64,000 bases of DNA from Sphingobium sp. Z007 (GCF_900013425.1 NZ_FBXK01000005.1:2808501-2872500); one strand, 5' to 3'. Counted from the stretch's first letter, positions 36,262 through 47,737 are shown. Notes: generated by a model from the sequence alone, not told the origin. Numbers and translations: made by a program.

Positions 36262-37197
36262 TTAAGCAGAATTCGGCACCGGTGAAGGCATAGCCGTTCC
36301 AGCGAAATGCGCGGCCAGATTGGCCATCAACGTCTGCGCCATCCGTCCTACCGCTTCATGCGTCGCACCGCCAGTGTGTGGGGTCAGCACGACATTGGGC
36401 ACATCGGCCCAACGGTGGGCATCGGTCGGTTCGGGATCGAACACGTCGAGCGCCGCGCCGCCCACCCGCCCGGTCCGCAGCGCGTCAATCAGGGCCTCTT
36501 CGTTCACCAACTGCCCCCGCGCAACATTCACGAGCAGTCCTTCTGGTCCTAACGCGTCGAGGATAGGCGCGTCGATCATGCCCCGATTATCCGCATCGGC
36601 GCGGGCCGCGATCAGCAATATGTCGCTCTCCCGCGCCAGCGCCGCCACATCGTCGGCCCGTGGCCAGAGTAGATCGGGCTTGGCTCTTGGCCCCCACCAG
36701 CGGATCGCCATCTTCATCGCCTGCGCCCGTTCCGCGACAGCAACGCCGATCGCCCCCATGCCGACAATGCCCAGCCGCGCGCCGCCCATCGATCGGGTCC
36801 GCATCTTGCTGTCGATCGTCCATTGGCCGGCGCGCAATTGGCGATCGCCTTCCACGATCTGTCGTCGATGGGCCAGGATCAGGCCGATGGCGTGGTCGGC
36901 GACATCGTCCGCATTGGCGTTCCCCGCATGGGCGACCGCAATGCCCCGCTGCCGTGCCAGGGCCAGGTCCACCCCGTCATAGCCCACGGTGAAGCAGGCG
37001 ATGAGGGTCAGGCCGGGCATGGCATCCAGCAGGTCGCGACCGAGCGGAAACTCCCCGGCCCACACCAGCGCATCGACCTTTTTCAGATCTTCGGCCGGCG
37101 GCAAGTCCCACAGCGCGATGACGTCATAATCCGTGCGCAACGACGGCAGCAGGGGTGCCAGCAAGGGCTGGCCCACCAACAGGACAGGACGGGTCAT
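36262..37197 (-). CDS. D-isomer-specific 2-hydroxyacid dehydrogenase
   Basis: The 311-residue product has the NAD(P)-binding motif GIVGMGAIG near residue 143 and the catalytic trio: Arg in NVARGQLV, Glu in DPEP, His in TPHTGGATHEA. This is the GhrA/GhrB-like group acting on glyoxylate or hydroxypyruvate. Its start overlaps the stop of the upstream PLP enzyme gene by 4 bases (ATGA), so the pair is one operon. The shared substrate, if any, is unknown; a link to serine or methionine 2-oxoacids is speculation. Confidence 0.92.
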   Translation of the reverse strand: MTRPVLLVGQPLLAPLLPSLRTDYDVIALWDLPPAEDLKKVDALVWAGEFPLGRDLLDAMPGLTLIACFTVGYDGVDLALARQRGIAVAHAGNANADDVADHAIGLILAHRRQIVEGDRQLRAGQWTIDSKMRTRSMGGARLGIVGMGAIGVAVAERAQAMKMAIRWWGPRAKPDLLWPRADDVAALARESDILLIAARADADNRGMIDAPILDALGPEGLLVNVARGQLVNEEALIDALRTGRVGGAALDVFDPEPTDAHRWADVPNVVLTPHTGGATHEAVGRMAQTLMANLAAHFAGTAMPSPVPNSA

Positions 37198-38540
37198 GGC
37201 TCATCAATCTGCCGCAGCGCCTGGACGAAATCGGCGATCAGATCGTCCGCATCCTCGCAGCCGATCGAGATGCGCACCATATTGTCGCCGATGCCCAGCG
37301 CTGTCTTGCGCTCCGCCGGCACGGACAGGTGCGTCATCGCCGCGGGATGGCTGGCCAGCGTCTCGGTCCCGCCCAGGCTGACCGCCAGCTTGGCGATCTT
37401 GAGCGCGTCGAGGAACGCGAAGGCCTCCGCCTCGCCACCTTTGAGGTAAAGCGAGAAGGTCGACCCCGCGCCGGTGCAATGGCGGCGATAAATATCGGCC
37501 TGCCGCTCGGTTTCGGGAAAGCCGAGATAGACGACCTTCTCCACCTGCGGCTGGTCCTTCAGCCAGGCGCAGATTTTTTCCGCATTTTCGCCCGCCCGGC
37601 TCATCCGCAATTCCAGCGTCTCCAGCGACCGCAGCAGCATCCACGCGCTATGGGGATCAAGGATGGTGCCGATCGTGTTGCGCATCAGGCGGATGGTGGT
37701 GATAAGCGCATTGGACCCCAGTACCCCGCCCGCGACCAGATCGCTGTGCCCACCGGCATATTTGGTCAGGCTGTAGATGACCAGGTCTGCGCCATGCGCC
37801 AACGGCTTGAGCCACAATGGTCCCAGAAACGTATTGTCGATCGCGACCGGTGGCACATGAGATTCGCCCGCGAACAGCAAGTCGCGCTGCGCGACGACCG
37901 CTTCTATATCGACCAGCACGTTGGTCGGGTTGGCCGGACTTTCCAGATAGAGCATGGCGACGCGGCCCAGGCCCTTGGCCTTTTCGATCACCGCGCCAAT
38001 CTCCGCCTCCGTCGCGCCGGCAGGAAAATCCAGCCACTGCACCCCGAATTTGCCCAATATGCGCCCGATCAGCGATTCGGTCGCGGCGTAAAGCGGCGCT
38101 GAATGAACGATCACATCGCCAGGCTGGACCAACGCCAGCAACGTGGTCGCGATCGCCGACATGCCGCTGGAAAAGAGCAAGGCATCCTCTGCCTCCTCCC
38201 ACACCGACAGCCGATCTTCGCAGATCTCCTGATTGGGGCCGTTGAAGCGGGAATAGACGAGTCCCTCCGATCCGCCGGGCCGGATGCCGGTCACCCCTTC
38301 GAAATGGCGCTTGCCCGCGGCCGCGCTTTCGAAGGCGAAGGTGGAGGTCAGGAAAATCGGCGGCTTGAGCGATCCTTCCGACAGCGTCGGATCATAGCCA
38401 TGACCCATCATCAGCGTAGCAGGCTTGAGCTTGCGGCCGTCAATTTCCATGATCGGGGCCTTGGGGCGGCGGCGGTTGCGCGGGGCTTCCACGCCGGTCA
38501 GGTCGGCTTCGGACAGATTGGTCGGGGTCTCGCCGGTCAT
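37194..38540 (-). CDS. Cystathionine gamma-synthase family PLP enzyme
   Basis: Trans-sulfuration type enzyme of 448 residues, about 50 longer than MetB because of a charged N-terminal extension with basic residues (RNRRRPK). The PLP lysine is Lys260 in YSLTKYAGGHSDLV; other marks are YSRFNGPNQ and SSGMSAI. Could be a cystathionine gamma-synthase, O-succinylhomoserine sulfhydrylase or methionine gamma-lyase; substrate cannot be told by eye. AGGAG precedes the ATG. Coupled to the 2-hydroxyacid dehydrogenase. Confidence 0.93.
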   Translation of the reverse strand: MTGETPTNLSEADLTGVEAPRNRRRPKAPIMEIDGRKLKPATLMMGHGYDPTLSEGSLKPPIFLTSTFAFESAAAGKRHFEGVTGIRPGGSEGLVYSRFNGPNQEICEDRLSVWEEAEDALLFSSGMSAIATTLLALVQPGDVIVHSAPLYAATESLIGRILGKFGVQWLDFPAGATEAEIGAVIEKAKGLGRVAMLYLESPANPTNVLVDIEAVVAQRDLLFAGESHVPPVAIDNTFLGPLWLKPLAHGADLVIYSLTKYAGGHSDLVAGGVLGSNALITTIRLMRNTIGTILDPHSAWMLLRSLETLELRMSRAGENAEKICAWLKDQPQVEKVVYLGFPETERQADIYRRHCTGAGSTFSLYLKGGEAEAFAFLDALKIAKLAVSLGGTETLASHPAAMTHLSVPAERKTALGIGDNMVRISIGCEDADDLIADFVQALRQIDEP

Positions 38541-38555
38541 ATCGTTTCTCCTGCA

Positions 38556-38577
38556 TTAGCGGCGTCTGATGCGCCGC
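38556..38577. other. Hairpin upstream of the PLP enzyme gene
   Basis: AGCGGCG and CGCCGCT pair across a 6-7 base loop, ending about 15 bases before the start of the cystathionine gamma-synthase-type gene, next to its AGGAG. It could sit in the 5' leader and influence translation. It does not match any SAM riboswitch I can recall. Confidence 0.4.
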
Positions 38578-38679
38578 TGTCATGGCGGGAGTGTAACGCA
38601 GGGCGGTGGCAGAGGGCCAGAGGGCGGCGTAAGATTATTTCGCCGGGCTATATGATTATTCCGAACCGATGTCTTCGTG

Positions 38680-38877
38680 TCAGGCGACAAGACCCTCTTC
38701 GACTTCGACATCAACCAGCCCGCCCTCTGCATCGACGAGGCCACGGCCAGGCGGGAAACGGGCGACATTCAGCGTCTCAGCGTAAAAGCGCCACCATTGG
38801 GTCCAAAAGGCCATGGGCATGAACCAGATGTCGAATATGACGTCGGCGGTGGGCGGCGGGGCGTGTTCATCGGTCAT
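38680..38877 (-). CDS. Small Trp-rich hypothetical protein
   Basis: A 65-residue protein starting MTDEHAPPP with a Trp/Phe-rich amphipathic segment (WFMPMAFWTQWWRFYAETLN) and an acidic C-terminus. Similar short proteins with an FWxxWWRxYAET-type helix occur in sphingomonads, but I cannot name a family; the helix could lie at a membrane surface. A competing plus-strand frame (38677-38913) has no such bias. Divergent from the helicase gene. Confidence 0.6.
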   Translation of the reverse strand: MTDEHAPPPTADVIFDIWFMPMAFWTQWWRFYAETLNVARFPPGRGLVDAEGGLVDVEVEEGLVA

Positions 38878-39057
38878 GAGACAATCTTCTTTCTCATCGA
38901 ACGTGCGGGATGATGGCAGAATGCGCGACTCCGATCGGCATTACCGCGTCGTGGGCTGAGCGCAGCCTATCATGCGGCGCGGCCGTCCGCCATGGCAGGG
39001 ATCACAACCGACATGGCGGGCCGTGACAGCGGGCGGGCGGCACCCTACATCCATGCG

Positions 39058-41469
39058 ATGTCGCCTTCTCTTCCTCCGATCATCGAAAGCTGGTTCGCCG
39101 CACGCGGCTGGCGACCACGGCGGCACCAGATGGATATGCTGGCCGCGGCGGCGCAGGGCGATCATGCTCTGCTGGTCGCGCCGACCGGGGCGGGCAAGAC
39201 ACTGGCGGGTTTTCTGCCAACCTTGGCGGACCTGATCGCCCATCCCACCGATCGTCTGCACACCCTCTACGTGTCACCCTTGAAGGCGCTGGCGGTCGAT
39301 GTCCGCCGCAACCTGCTGACCCCGATCGAGGAAATGGCGCTCCCCATCAGCGTGGAGACGCGCACCGGCGACACCCCGTCCGATCGCAAGGCGCGCCAGC
39401 GCGTCCGCCCGCCGCACATCCTGCTGACAACGCCCGAATCGCTGTCGCTGCTGCTCAGCTACCCCGATAGCGCGCTGCTCTTTTCGGACCTGCGTACTGT
39501 GATCGTGGATGAGGTTCACGCCTTCGCCACGCAAAAGCGCGGCGACCTGCTCAACCTGTCGATGGCCCGGTTGCAGACGATCAATCCCACGCTGCGCCGG
39601 GTGGCGCTGTCGGCCACCGTGGCCGATGTCGACGCTTATCGCGCCTGGCTCGCGCCCGATGGCGACATCGACACGGTCACCCCGGTTTTGGGCGAAGCAG
39701 GCGCGGAGCCGAACGTCGCCATATTGATCCCCGAAGGCCGCGTTCCCTGGTCCGGCCATTCGGGCAAATATGCCGCCAAACAGGTCATGGCGGAGATCGA
39801 AGCGCGGCAGACGACGCTGGTTTTCTGCAACACCCGCGGCCTGGCCGAACTTATCTTCCAGGAACTCTGGTCCGCCAACGACGCCAATCTGCCGATCGCC
39901 ATCCATCATGGCAGCCTGTCGATCGAGGCGCGGCGCAAGGTCGAATCGGCGATGGCGGCGGGAAAGCTGCGCGCGCTGGTGGCGACCGCATCGCTCGACC
40001 TCGGCGTCGATTGGGGCAATGTCGATTGCGTGATCCAGATGGGCGCGCCCAAGGGGTCGTCGCGCCTGCTCCAGCGGATCGGCCGCGCGAACCATCGGCT
40101 CGACTTGGCGAGCGAGGCGATCCTGATCCCCGGCAACCGCTTCGAATATCTGGAGGCGCGCGCCGCGCTGGATGCCGTCGAGGCGGGCGAGCGCGACGCC
40201 GACGATTTCCGCCCCGGCAGCCTGGACGTGCTGGCCCAGCATGTCATGGGCCTGGCCTGCGCCGGGCCGTTCCGAGCGGACGAATTGCTGGACGAAGTGC
40301 GATCCGCCACCCCCTATAGCGCGCTGACCGCCGAGGCGTTCGACCATGTCCTGCATTTCATCGAAGGCGGCGGCTACGCCCTGCGCGCCTATGACCGGTT
40401 CAAGCGGCTAACGCAGGACGCCGACGGCACCTGGCGCGTCTCCCATCCTCGCTTCATCCAGCAGCATCGCCTGAACGCCGGGATCATCGTCGATCAGCCC
40501 GCGCTGGCGGTGCGTTTTGCCAATGGCCGCAAGCTGGGCACGGTGGAGGAGGGCTTCGCCGCGCAGCTACGCGCCGGCGACAGTTTCTTCTTTTCCGGCA
40601 TGGCGCTGGAAGTGGTGCGGATGGACACATCCGACCTCACGGTCCGGGCGACATCGAAACAGGCGCGCATCCCCAGCTGGGGCGGATCGCGCATGGCCAT
40701 GTCCACCCGCCTTGCCGACCGCGTCCGCCATTTCCTGGCCGAACCGGACGAATGGCACCGTTTCCCGCCCGATGTGCGCGAATGGCTGGAGATGCAGAAA
40801 CTGCGTTCCGCCCTGCCACAGCCCGGCCAGCTGCTGATCGAAACCTTCCCGCATGAAGGGCGCCATTATCTCGTCTGCTACAGTTTCGAAGGCTGGAATG
40901 CGCATCAGTCGCTGTCCATGCTGCTGACCCGGCGGATGGAGAGCCAGGGGCTGATGCCCCTGGGCTTTGTGTCCAACGACTATGCGCTGGCGATATCGAG
41001 CCTGAAGCCGGTCACCGACCCGCAGAGCCTGTTTTCGGCCGATATCCTCGATCATGAGTTCATCGACTGGGTCGAACAGTCGAGCCTGCTCAAGCGCGCC
41101 TTCCGCGACGTGGCGGTGATTGCCGGGCTGATCGAGCGGCAGCATCCGGGCAAGCGCAAGACCGGGCGGCAGGTCACTTTCTCGACCGACCTCATCTACG
41201 ACGTGCTGCGCAAATATCAGCCCGACCATCTGCTGCTGAAAGCCGCCTGGGCCGATGCGCGCGCGCGCATGACGGATGTCGGGCGGCTGGGCGACCTGAT
41301 CGACCGGGCAAGCCAGACCATGCTGCATGTTACGCTCGACCGCGTCAGCCCGCTCGCCGTGCCGGTGCTGATCCTGATCGGTCGCGAACAGGTGGCGCAA
41401 TCGGCGTCAGAGGATGCGCTGTTGATGGAGGCCGAAGCGCTGGTGGCCGAAGCGATGCGCGCGGATTGA
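39058..41469 (+). CDS. Ligase-associated DNA damage response DEXH-box helicase
   Basis: Superfamily 2 helicase of about 803 residues. Walker A APTGAGKT, motif II DEVH, SAT motif (LSATVAD) and helicase C motifs (QRIGRANHR) are clear, followed by the Lhr-core winged-helix and C-terminal domains. This size and architecture match the TIGR04121-type helicase coded beside LigD-like or ATP-dependent ligases, an exonuclease and PdeM. The ATG at 39058 is used; the frame opens at 38992 but the extra residues do not look coding. pdeM is at 4088, not adjacent. Confidence 0.92.
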   Translation: MSPSLPPIIESWFAARGWRPRRHQMDMLAAAAQGDHALLVAPTGAGKTLAGFLPTLADLIAHPTDRLHTLYVSPLKALAVDVRRNLLTPIEEMALPISVETRTGDTPSDRKARQRVRPPHILLTTPESLSLLLSYPDSALLFSDLRTVIVDEVHAFATQKRGDLLNLSMARLQTINPTLRRVALSATVADVDAYRAWLAPDGDIDTVTPVLGEAGAEPNVAILIPEGRVPWSGHSGKYAAKQVMAEIEARQTTLVFCNTRGLAELIFQELWSANDANLPIAIHHGSLSIEARRKVESAMAAGKLRALVATASLDLGVDWGNVDCVIQMGAPKGSSRLLQRIGRANHRLDLASEAILIPGNRFEYLEARAALDAVEAGERDADDFRPGSLDVLAQHVMGLACAGPFRADELLDEVRSATPYSALTAEAFDHVLHFIEGGGYALRAYDRFKRLTQDADGTWRVSHPRFIQQHRLNAGIIVDQPALAVRFANGRKLGTVEEGFAAQLRAGDSFFFSGMALEVVRMDTSDLTVRATSKQARIPSWGGSRMAMSTRLADRVRHFLAEPDEWHRFPPDVREWLEMQKLRSALPQPGQLLIETFPHEGRHYLVCYSFEGWNAHQSLSMLLTRRMESQGLMPLGFVSNDYALAISSLKPVTDPQSLFSADILDHEFIDWVEQSSLLKRAFRDVAVIAGLIERQHPGKRKTGRQVTFSTDLIYDVLRKYQPDHLLLKAAWADARARMTDVGRLGDLIDRASQTMLHVTLDRVSPLAVPVLILIGREQVAQSASEDALLMEAEALVAEAMRAD

Positions 41470-41471
41470 TC

Positions 41472-42236
41472 CTACGCGCCCAGCCCGTTCATCGCCGCAA
41501 ACGGATCGTCAGTGGCATCCTCATTCCAGCGATATTCGGCGCGATGCGCGACCCAATGCGCCATGTCCTTGCCATAGAGTTTCGCGATCAGGGCCAGCGC
41601 CATGTCGGTCCCGGCCGAAATACCGGAGGATGAGATATATTTCCCATCCTCCACCCAGCGCGCTTTCGGCACCCAGACGACCTTCGCGCCCTGCGCCGTG
41701 GCCCACTTCCAGGCCATCTTGTTGCTGGTCGCCTTCACCCCGTCGATCAGGCCGGTCCTGGCCAGCAGGCCAGATCCGGTGCAGATGGTCGCCACCTGCG
41801 GCGTGGCCTGCGCGATATCCTTGATCGCCGCCATGAAGGCGGGATTATCCACCTCCCGCCGCGTACCCATGCCGCCCGGGATCATCACGATGTCGAGCCG
41901 CGGCGCGTCGGCAAAGCCGACATCCGCGACCGCGGCAGGCCCTGCCCCGCTTTTCACCGGCCCAGCCTTTTGCGCGATCATCACGATCTCGACCCGGTCT
42001 TTCAACATCCCGAACATTTCGAGCGGACCGAAAACATCCAGCAATTCGAACCCGTCGAACAGGACCATGCCGAGCGTCGTCTTCGGCCCGCTGGGCGGCA
42101 CGGGCGGCTGTGTCGGCACCGCCGCCTCGGATGGCTTGGAAAGCGCGGTCAGGGACAGAGCCGTGGTGGCGCCGATCAAGAGCGTGCGGCGCGATGTATC
42201 GGGGCTTTTGTCGGTCACGGCATATCTCCTTGGCAC
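41472..42236 (-). CDS. Exported DJ-1/PfpI family protein (Tat signal)
   Basis: The 254-residue product begins with a twin-arginine-like signal: SRRTLLIG (Arg16-Arg17), a hydrophobic core and SEAAV. The mature part is a DJ-1/PfpI (isonitrile-hydratase-like) domain with Glu64 in GFELLDVFGPLEM and the nucleophile Cys152 in ATICTGSGLLA. Most relatives are cytosolic AraC-type regulators or hydratases; a Tat-exported single domain is less common. It is convergent with the helicase, 2 bases apart. Confidence 0.88.
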   Translation of the reverse strand: MPRRYAVTDKSPDTSRRTLLIGATTALSLTALSKPSEAAVPTQPPVPPSGPKTTLGMVLFDGFELLDVFGPLEMFGMLKDRVEIVMIAQKAGPVKSGAGPAAVADVGFADAPRLDIVMIPGGMGTRREVDNPAFMAAIKDIAQATPQVATICTGSGLLARTGLIDGVKATSNKMAWKWATAQGAKVVWVPKARWVEDGKYISSSGISAGTDMALALIAKLYGKDMAHWVAHRAEYRWNEDATDDPFAAMNGLGA

Positions 42237-42257
42237 AGGATTCCTGTTCCTTAACGA

Positions 42258-42797
42258 TCAGGGCGCGTCATCCCGCCTATCTTCGCGCCGCCCGCCGCAG
42301 CCTTTGAGCGTGCCTTCGCCGAACGCGATCGCCACTTGGTCGGACCAGATCGCATCGCTCATGCCGTCGCTGCACGGCCCTTCGCTCAGCGTCATGGTAA
42401 AGCCATCGCCCTGATAGCGGGTCGATTTTGCGTCGTCGCTGCGCGTGACCGCGAAGCGGCGCGGCGGCTTGTCCGGCCGGGCCAATTGCGCGGTCGATCC
42501 ATTGATCGTGACGGCCCAGAAAGGCTCCGTGCCGATGGCGCTATATCGATCGGGATCGGGATAGGAAGCGGCGTCTTGTTCAGAATGACGCGGCGCGGCG
42601 TCAACATCAGGCGTCGCCGGGCCTGTTTCACGTGGAACCTTTTCCGAATGATTTTCGATGCTTGCCGAATCGATCATGGCATTGCCGACGATCGGCGGCG
42701 CTGCGTCGGTGTCCAGCACTGTGTTGTCCGGCGTCGCGCTATCGCCGCCACATCCTGCCATCAAGCCGATGAGAGGGATGAGCCACCACCGCTTCAT
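42258..42797 (-). CDS. COG3650-type lipoprotein
   Basis: The 179-residue product starts MKRWWLIPLIG with a lipobox MAGC, a Ser/Glu/Pro-rich linker, then a domain with YSAIGTEPFWAV, MTLSEGPCSDGMSD and GTLKGCGG, which match the COG3650 group found near the C-terminus of lipoproteins and META-like proteins. Two Cys residues probably form a disulfide. It overlaps tag by 4 bases (ATGA). A parS-like site at 42624 encodes VPRET in the linker. An upstream frame continues, but it is out of register with tag and not coding. Confidence 0.82.
   Translation of the reverse strand: MKRWWLIPLIGLMAGCGGDSATPDNTVLDTDAAPPIVGNAMIDSASIENHSEKVPRETGPATPDVDAAPRHSEQDAASYPDPDRYSAIGTEPFWAVTINGSTAQLARPDKPPRRFAVTRSDDAKSTRYQGDGFTMTLSEGPCSDGMSDAIWSDQVAIAFGEGTLKGCGGRREDRRDDAP
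42624..42639. promoter_or_regulatory. parS-like site inside the COG3650-type gene
   Basis: TGTTTCACGTGGAACC has two mismatches to the parS consensus. It lies 22 kb from the parAB block, in a linker of a lipoprotein gene. ParB binding is inferred. Confidence 0.5.
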
Positions 42798-43366
42798 TCC
42801 GCGCTGACCGCATCCCGGCGGAAGCATGTCTTGGCATGATCGTTCACCATGCCGATCGCCTGCATCCAGGCATAGACGATGGTCGGACCCACGAATTTGA
42901 AGCCGCGTCGTTTCAAATCCCTGGACAGGGCGGCGGACAGGTCCGTCTGGGCAGGCACGACGACGCCGTCGCCCTGCAACGGCACGCCATCGACGAAGGA
43001 CCAGACATAGGTGGCGAAATCCTCCCCCGCGTCGCGCATCGCACAAAAGATGCGCGCGCCCGCGATCGTCGCGACGATCTTCGCCCGCGCCCGCACGATG
43101 CCAGGGTCGCCCATCAGTCGCTCGATATCGGTGTCGGTGAAGGCCGCCACTGAGTCGGGATCGAACCCGGCGAAGGCCGCGCGAAACCCCTCACGCTTGC
43201 GCAAGATGGTGATCCAAGACAGGCCCGCCTGGAACCCCTCCAGCATCAGCATTTCCCACAGCATGCGTGAATCGCGCTCCGGCACGCCCCATTCCGCGTC
43301 ATGATAGGCGCAATAAAGCGGGTCGGTCCCGGCCCAGCCGCAACGCGATAGACCGGCATCGATCAT
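42794..43366 (-). CDS. tag: DNA-3-methyladenine glycosylase I
   Basis: Base-excision repair glycosylase of 190 residues. Family features: RCGWAGTDPLYCAYHDAEWG at the N-terminus with the zinc Cys and His, the LMLEGFQAGLSW motif and GFKFVGPTIVYAWMQAIGMVNDH near the end. Removes 3-methyladenine. The ORF could begin at 43441, but that extension is a translated repeat (43378-43445), so ATG 43366 is the start. It overlaps the downstream lipoprotein gene. Confidence 0.95.
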   Translation of the reverse strand: MIDAGLSRCGWAGTDPLYCAYHDAEWGVPERDSRMLWEMLMLEGFQAGLSWITILRKREGFRAAFAGFDPDSVAAFTDTDIERLMGDPGIVRARAKIVATIAGARIFCAMRDAGEDFATYVWSFVDGVPLQGDGVVVPAQTDLSAALSRDLKRRGFKFVGPTIVYAWMQAIGMVNDHAKTCFRRDAVSAE

Positions 43367-43377
43367 GTGCTGTTCTC

Positions 43378-43445
43378 CGTCATTGCGAGCGTAGCGAAGC
43401 AATCCAAGGCGCTGCGTGGATGGCCTCGCTACGCTTGCCATGACG
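43378..43445. repeat. Inverted repeat (GTCATTGCGAGCGTAGC type)
   Basis: Left arm CGTCATTGCGAGCGTAGCGA through 43406 and right arm 43417-43445 (ending TTGCCATGACG) pair with small gaps. This matches the dispersed repeat with TCATTGCGAGC known in several alphaproteobacterial genomes. It lies between gyrB and tag. Confidence 0.8.
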
Positions 43446-43453
43446 ACAACGCA

Positions 43454-45985
<2,532 letters not shown>

Positions 45986-46041
45986 CTAAAGCGAAACATG
46001 GCGGCTTCCGCCGGGGTCCGGCACGGTCTATCAGGCTGTCC

Positions 46042-46536
46042 ATGCGCCTTGCCCCTCTCCTCCTGCTACCCTTGCTGCTGCCGCTTGGCGCCTGCTCGAA
46101 AAGCAATGACGTCTATGAAGAATTGCCCAATTCTTCGCTCGCCGGCGCGCCGCGCATGGAGGTGCCCGAAACCCGCATGGATGCGCCGGTCGCGCGCCCG
46201 GTGACGATCGGCGAGGATGGCCCACGGATGGATGCGTGCGGCGGGCTGGGTCAGGTGACGCGCAGCGGACCAGGCGGTCTTCCCCTGCGCGCCGCGCCCT
46301 TCACCGATGCAAAGGCGCTGGCGCGCCTGGCGGAGGGGCAGCGGACATGGATATGCGCTCGCAGCCTCGACCAGAAATGGCTGGGCCTGGTCGTGCCCCC
46401 GGCCCGCGCGCCCGGCGCGCCGGCGGAAAGCGTGGATTGCGGCGTCACTTCTCCCGTGGACCGCAAGCAGCCCTATGCCGGCCCTTGCGCCAGCGGGTGG
46501 GTCGCCAGCGCCTATGTACGGTTGATCGGGACGTGA
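46042..46536 (+). CDS. SH3-like domain lipoprotein
   Basis: The 164-residue product has a signal peptide with lipobox LGAC, a variable linker and a C-terminal region with SH3b-like features (GLPLRAAPFTDAKALARLAEG, QKWLGLVV, GWVASAYVRLIG) and paired Cys residues (ACGGL, WICAR, DCGV, GPCAS). Such domains bind peptidoglycan or peptides in the periplasm. It is convergent with the NHL gene, 4 bases apart. Confidence 0.75.
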   Translation: MRLAPLLLLPLLLPLGACSKSNDVYEELPNSSLAGAPRMEVPETRMDAPVARPVTIGEDGPRMDACGGLGQVTRSGPGGLPLRAAPFTDAKALARLAEGQRTWICARSLDQKWLGLVVPPARAPGAPAESVDCGVTSPVDRKQPYAGPCASGWVASAYVRLIGT

Positions 46537-46540
46537 AGCC

Positions 46541-47737
46541 TCATTCGATGCCGGTGAACACCAGCTTCTGCACGCGCCGGCCGGTATTGACCTCAGTCGC
46601 ATAGATATTGCCGTCGCTGTCGGTATCAATGCTGTGCAGCCAGGTGAATTGCCCCGCCTGCCGGCCGACCCGGCCGATCGCGCCCAGCACTGCATGCGTC
46701 TTGCGCAGCAAGATCCAGATGCGCCCGTTCATCATGTCCGCGACATAGAGATAGGTCTGGTCGGGATCGGGCGAAAAGGCGATGTCGGTCACCGTATGGG
46801 TGCCGCCCGTTTCCGGCGCGATCGCTAAGTCGCGCACGAAGGTCAGGCCGCCATCCTTCTCCCGCTTGAACAGCTGCGCCCGGTTGTTGTTGCGGTCGCA
46901 GACATAGAGATGGCCGTCCTTCGTCGGCACTACGCAATGGACGATGCTGCCGAATATGGCGGCTTGTGGATCGGCGGTCTGGCTGGGATCGACGGCATGG
47001 CTCTGGTCGAAGGTGCCTTTCAGCACCGGTCCGCTGGGTGGCTTGCCATAGGCACCCCAGCGACCTTTATAGCCGCCCGTCTTCGCATCGAAACCAATCA
47101 CCCGGCGGTTCACATAGCCGTCGGACACCAACACCATCCCTTCGCTATGATTGACGTCCGACGGATTGCCGAGCTGGTCGGTCGCGTCGTTGCCGCCGGT
47201 CTTGTCGCGCTGACCGAAGCGGCGGATATACTGGCCCTCCGCGCTATAGTTCATCACGACATGATCGCCCTTGCCATTGCCGCCGAACCAGACCGTGCCG
47301 GCCTTGTCGACGAAGACGCCGTGCAGGCTGGCGGGCCATTGGTTGACGCTATCGACCGTCGGCGCGCTCGCCGCGCCGCCCCAGCCGCCGACATAGCGGC
47401 CGTCCTTGGCGAAGCGCACCACCGGCGGCGCGGGTTTGCAACAGGCGGCGATCGGCGGGCTTTGCGCCAGGCCCGTATCGGTCGCGGTCAGGCTGTGGGG
47501 GCGATGGACGACCCACACCGAATCGTCCGGCCCCACCGCCACCCCGCTCACCTGCCCCAACAGCAGGTCGTCGGGCATGGCGGGCCAGGCGGCATCGACC
47601 TTGAACCGCGGCATTTTCGTGCCGGCGGGCGCGACTTGTTCGAAGGCCAGCGGCGCGAGGGCGGGTTGGGGCGCGGGTTGGGACGGGACCGCGGCGGTCA
47701 GCGGCGCGAGCAGGGCGACGGCGAGGAAGGGGCGCAG
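46541..47737 (-). CDS. Exported NHL-repeat protein with probable CTG start
   Basis: The mature part is a beta-propeller with NHL repeats (SGVAVGPDDSVWVV, LHGVFVDKAGTVWFGG, HLYVCDRNNNRAQLF), similar to peptidyl-alpha-hydroxyglycine lyase-like propellers; enzymatic activity is not shown by eye. Starting at the first ATG (47614) leaves it without a signal. The frame reads on as RPFLAVALLAPLTAAVPSQ, a good signal peptide, up to a TGA near 47780. The in-frame CTG at 47737 has AGGAG seven bases upstream, so I infer a rare CTG start and export. Function unknown. Confidence 0.8.
   Translation of the reverse strand: MRPFLAVALLAPLTAAVPSQPAPQPALAPLAFEQVAPAGTKMPRFKVDAAWPAMPDDLLLGQVSGVAVGPDDSVWVVHRPHSLTATDTGLAQSPPIAACCKPAPPVVRFAKDGRYVGGWGGAASAPTVDSVNQWPASLHGVFVDKAGTVWFGGNGKGDHVVMNYSAEGQYIRRFGQRDKTGGNDATDQLGNPSDVNHSEGMVLVSDGYVNRRVIGFDAKTGGYKGRWGAYGKPPSGPVLKGTFDQSHAVDPSQTADPQAAIFGSIVHCVVPTKDGHLYVCDRNNNRAQLFKREKDGGLTFVRDLAIAPETGGTHTVTDIAFSPDPDQTYLYVADMMNGRIWILLRKTHAVLGAIGRVGRQAGQFTWLHSIDTDSDGNIYATEVNTGRRVQKLVFTGIE

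Noticed and set aside
38541..38640. SAM riboswitch before the Cys/Met PLP enzyme
   Set aside because: A hairpin is present but the conserved SAM-II or SAM/SAH elements I can recall are not visible. A covariance model search would decide.
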